Origin: JBFJKD01 sp041601945
Lineage (GTDB): Bacteria > Pseudomonadota > Gammaproteobacteria > Pseudomonadales > Porticoccaceae
DNA length: 22,998 nt
Assembly (NCBI GenBank): GCA_041601945.1
Contig: JBFIHG010000039.1
Coordinates: 1 to 22,998, forward strand
Direction: 5' to 3'
The translations under genes and the position numbers were made by a program. The stretch's first letter is position 1, and each line of letters opens with the position of its first letter. The notes below the pieces were generated by a model. It made no database searches, was not told the origin of the DNA, and saw only the letters and a list, made by a program, of their open reading frames with translations. This document shows positions 20,976 through 22,998 of this stretch, one piece after another.

Positions 20976-22223
20976 ATGAAAATACTCTCGTTTGAACAGC
21001 TGGGGTATCGGCATCTTGCCCATGACTTCGCGCAAAAATACGACTCGGTGGTGACCACCCCGTACCATAAACTGGTGGATCGGGATCTGATGCACCAGGA
21101 TCACCTCGATTATCTCGATGAGATGCTGTATGCCGCCCGTCGGGGCTTTGATGGCATTGCCACTACGGAACACAGCCAGGCGTCATACGATGTGCTGCCC
21201 AACCCCAATCTGCAAATGTCGGCCCTGGCCTACGCCACAGAACGGGAAAATCTGAAGGTAGCCCTGGCCTGCCTGGGACGCTCTTTGGGTAAATCCCGGG
21301 AACCGATCCGTATCGCCGAGGAGTACGCCACCATTGACCAGATCAGCGGTGGCCGTCTGGTTGCGGGCTTTCCGGTGGCCTTGAGTTACGACGCCTCCTA
21401 CAACGCCGGGCACGCCCCCATCGAAACCCGCCCCCGTTACGAGGATAACCGCAAGTTGATCCAGCGGGCCTGGAGTGCGCGCGAACCGTTTGAGTACAAC
21501 ACCAAATACAACCGCTACCCCAGGGTGAACCCCTGGCCGCGGCCCTACCAGGAAAATGGCCCGCCGATCTGGTCACCCTCTATCGGTACGCCAAGCAGCC
21601 TGGGGAGGATTCTGGACGACGAGGATGTGTTCCTTTACCTCAGCTGGTTCGGCCCCAAATATACCGGCGACCGCATCTTCAATCGCTACTGGGATCTGGC
21701 CGTGGAGAAAGGTAAAGACCCCAACCCCTACCGTCTGGCCTTTGTCCAGGGTGTGGTGGTGGGCGAGACCGACGCAATTGCCCACAAAGAGTACGGTAAA
21801 CACGTGGAGCGTGGCTATCAGCAAGGTCTTGGCGCGATTCCTTTGTCCGGGCTGGGTTTACCCGGCTACGTGGATATCAACGGCGTGGAAGCCATGGTCA
21901 AGGACCCGGGCGACTTTGGTGTTGTACCCAGAATGCGCACAATTACGTACCCCGAGCTGGTGGATGCGCAGTGTGTAATTGCAGGTAGCCCTGCCACAGT
22001 GACAGAACAATTACTGGATATGGTGCGCCGCTTTCGCATCGGCAACTTGATTCTGATGGTACAAATGGGCTCTATGCCCAAAGAACTGGTCAAGAAAAAT
22101 ATCGATATGCTGGCCGAACACGTACTACCGACGCTGCGCAAGGAGTGGCAGGACGAGAATTGGGAGCACCGATGGTGGCCCACGGGTGCAACTGGCCACG
22201 CAGATGAGGGGCAAAAACCATGA
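20976..22223 (+). CDS. LLM-class flavin-dependent monooxygenase
   Basis: A 415-residue luciferase-like (bacterial luciferase superfamily, FMN/F420 TIM-barrel) oxidoreductase. Typical segments are ARRGFDGIATTEHSQ (54-68), NLKVALACLGRSLG, EEYATIDQISGGRLVAGFP and, near the C-terminus, CVIAGSPATVTEQL, the family's SP-x-V-x-x-x-L motif. FMN with a partner reductase is more likely than F420 in a gammaproteobacterium. Its TGA overlaps the ATG of the following hydrolase (ATGA), so oxygenation and hydrolysis may be coupled, as expected of a type II Baeyer-Villiger or desaturating system. The reductase is not in the window. Substrate unknown. Confidence 0.87.
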   Translation: MKILSFEQLGYRHLAHDFAQKYDSVVTTPYHKLVDRDLMHQDHLDYLDEMLYAARRGFDGIATTEHSQASYDVLPNPNLQMSALAYATERENLKVALACLGRSLGKSREPIRIAEEYATIDQISGGRLVAGFPVALSYDASYNAGHAPIETRPRYEDNRKLIQRAWSAREPFEYNTKYNRYPRVNPWPRPYQENGPPIWSPSIGTPSSLGRILDDEDVFLYLSWFGPKYTGDRIFNRYWDLAVEKGKDPNPYRLAFVQGVVVGETDAIAHKEYGKHVERGYQQGLGAIPLSGLGLPGYVDINGVEAMVKDPGDFGVVPRMRTITYPELVDAQCVIAGSPATVTEQLLDMVRRFRIGNLILMVQMGSMPKELVKKNIDMLAEHVLPTLRKEWQDENWEHRWWPTGATGHADEGQKP

Positions 22224-22998
22224 CAATCACGATTAAAGGCCCACAGCGTAGCGAAACCCTCAATGTGTTGAATGGGCGTGTCAAACTGCAGGTGAAAATA
22301 GCGGGTTCCGGCCCCGCCCTGGTGTATTTCCACCCGGCGGCGGGTCTGTACTGGGATGAATTTCTGGATCGGCTGGCGGAGAAGTACACGGTTTATGCGC
22401 CGGAGTTACCCGGCACGTCCGCGGGTGATCCCTATGCCATCAAACAGATCGATGACTTTGCCGATCTGCTGCTGATGTACGAAGAAGCATTACACCTGCT
22501 GGGACTGGATAAACCGATTGCCGTGGGACAATCCCTGGGAGGCATGATTGCCGTCGATCTCGCCGCCCACTTTCGGCATCTTTTTAGTCGCCTGGTGCTG
22601 CTGGCCCCCGGTGGTTTGTGGCAGGAAGATATGCCCTACAAATTGATCGAGCTGTACGGCGCAAAACCAGAGGAAATTCCTGGATTATTATTCCACGATC
22701 TCAGCCTGCCCCGCGCTCAGGCTATGCTGGCGCTGCCGGAAAACCCCGAACAGATTCCCAAACATATCGCCGCCAGCGTGTGGGCGCTGGGTTGTTCGGG
22801 TAAGTTCCTGTGGCCGTTTGCAGAACACGGACTCGCCAAACGTATACATCGCATCGTCACACCCACCCTGCTGGTGTGGGGCAAAAACGATGTGTTGGTA
22901 CCGGTGGGTTATGCCGAGCTATTCGCCAAGGGCATTAAGGATTCCAAACTCAAAATTTACGACAATTGCGGGCATATTCCGCAAATTGAGAAGTTTGA
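22220..22998 (+). CDS. Alpha/beta hydrolase (3' end outside window)
   Basis: 259 codons are visible from an ATG overlapping the LLM stop (ATGA at 22220-22223) and remain open at the window end. It has the fold of the meta-cleavage-product/epoxide hydrolase group: ALVYFHPAAGLYW (oxyanion region, with His-Pro in place of the common His-Gly), the nucleophile elbow GQSLGG, Asp in VWGKNDVLVP and His in CGHIPQ. All three triad residues are therefore present, and only a few C-terminal residues are likely missing. Coupling to the LLM oxygenase suggests it hydrolyses the product of that enzyme (an ester, lactone or C-C cleavage substrate); this is inference from gene order. Confidence 0.87.
   Translation, partial: MTITIKGPQRSETLNVLNGRVKLQVKIAGSGPALVYFHPAAGLYWDEFLDRLAEKYTVYAPELPGTSAGDPYAIKQIDDFADLLLMYEEALHLLGLDKPIAVGQSLGGMIAVDLAAHFRHLFSRLVLLAPGGLWQEDMPYKLIELYGAKPEEIPGLLFHDLSLPRAQAMLALPENPEQIPKHIAASVWALGCSGKFLWPFAEHGLAKRIHRIVTPTLLVWGKNDVLVPVGYAELFAKGIKDSKLKIYDNCGHIPQIEKF

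Noticed and set aside
1..22998. CRISPR array, tRNA, rRNA, insertion sequence or prophage genes
   Set aside because: No spaced direct repeats, cloverleaf, rRNA-like stretch, transposase or phage motif was seen on either strand.

Overview
The window reads as chromosomal DNA of an aerobic, probably marine gammaproteobacterium. This placement is inferred from gene content only: a complete periplasmic Sox system next to CoA-dependent and oxygenase-dependent catabolism of a bulky, steroid- or terpenoid-like substrate, plus integron cassettes with Vibrio/Pseudomonas-style attC ends. No rRNA or tRNA gene was found to fix the taxonomy.

Layout. (1) 1-342, minus: N-terminal part of a CarAa-like Rieske oxygenase. 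(2) 551-3135, minus: a tight four-gene operon of a thiolase-fold protein without the catalytic cysteines, a DUF35 zinc-ribbon/OB protein and two MaoC/hotdog proteins. This is the parts list of the actinobacterial ChsH1-ChsH2-Ltp2 steroid side-chain hydratase/retro-aldolase, with the ChsH2 domains on separate genes. (3) 3283-about 11000, minus: a full sox operon in transcription order soxC-D-X-Y-Z-A-K-B-H. SoxA, SoxB and SoxD appear to carry lipoprotein signals. (4) 11318-15205, plus: two overlapping hotdog thioesterases, then three HSL-family (family IV) esterases; the last two are close paralogues. (5) 15206-17133: a foreign, AT-rich island made of a broken rhombosortase-like fragment followed by two integron gene cassettes in minus orientation (a lipoprotein and a DUF2971 protein). 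They have attC signatures but no integrase. (6) 17487-19136, minus: a type I Baeyer-Villiger monooxygenase. (7) 19423-20595, minus: a CaiB/AMACR-type protein. (8) 20976-22998, plus: a luciferase-like flavin monooxygenase translationally coupled to an alpha/beta hydrolase that runs off the window.

How the genes may work together (inference): the carbon-catabolic genes on both sides form a plausible toolkit. A CoA racemase/transferase prepares the acyl-CoA, the MaoC pair hydrates the enoyl-CoA, and the Ltp2-like/DUF35 pair cleaves it by retro-aldol reaction. Ring or ketone oxygenation would come from the Rieske, BVMO and LLM enzymes, with esterases and thioesterases opening lactones/esters and recycling CoA. 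The sox operon would add thiosulfate oxidation as supplementary energy. Intergenic regions between divergent units contain several clean inverted repeats that look like operators; no regulator gene lies in the window.
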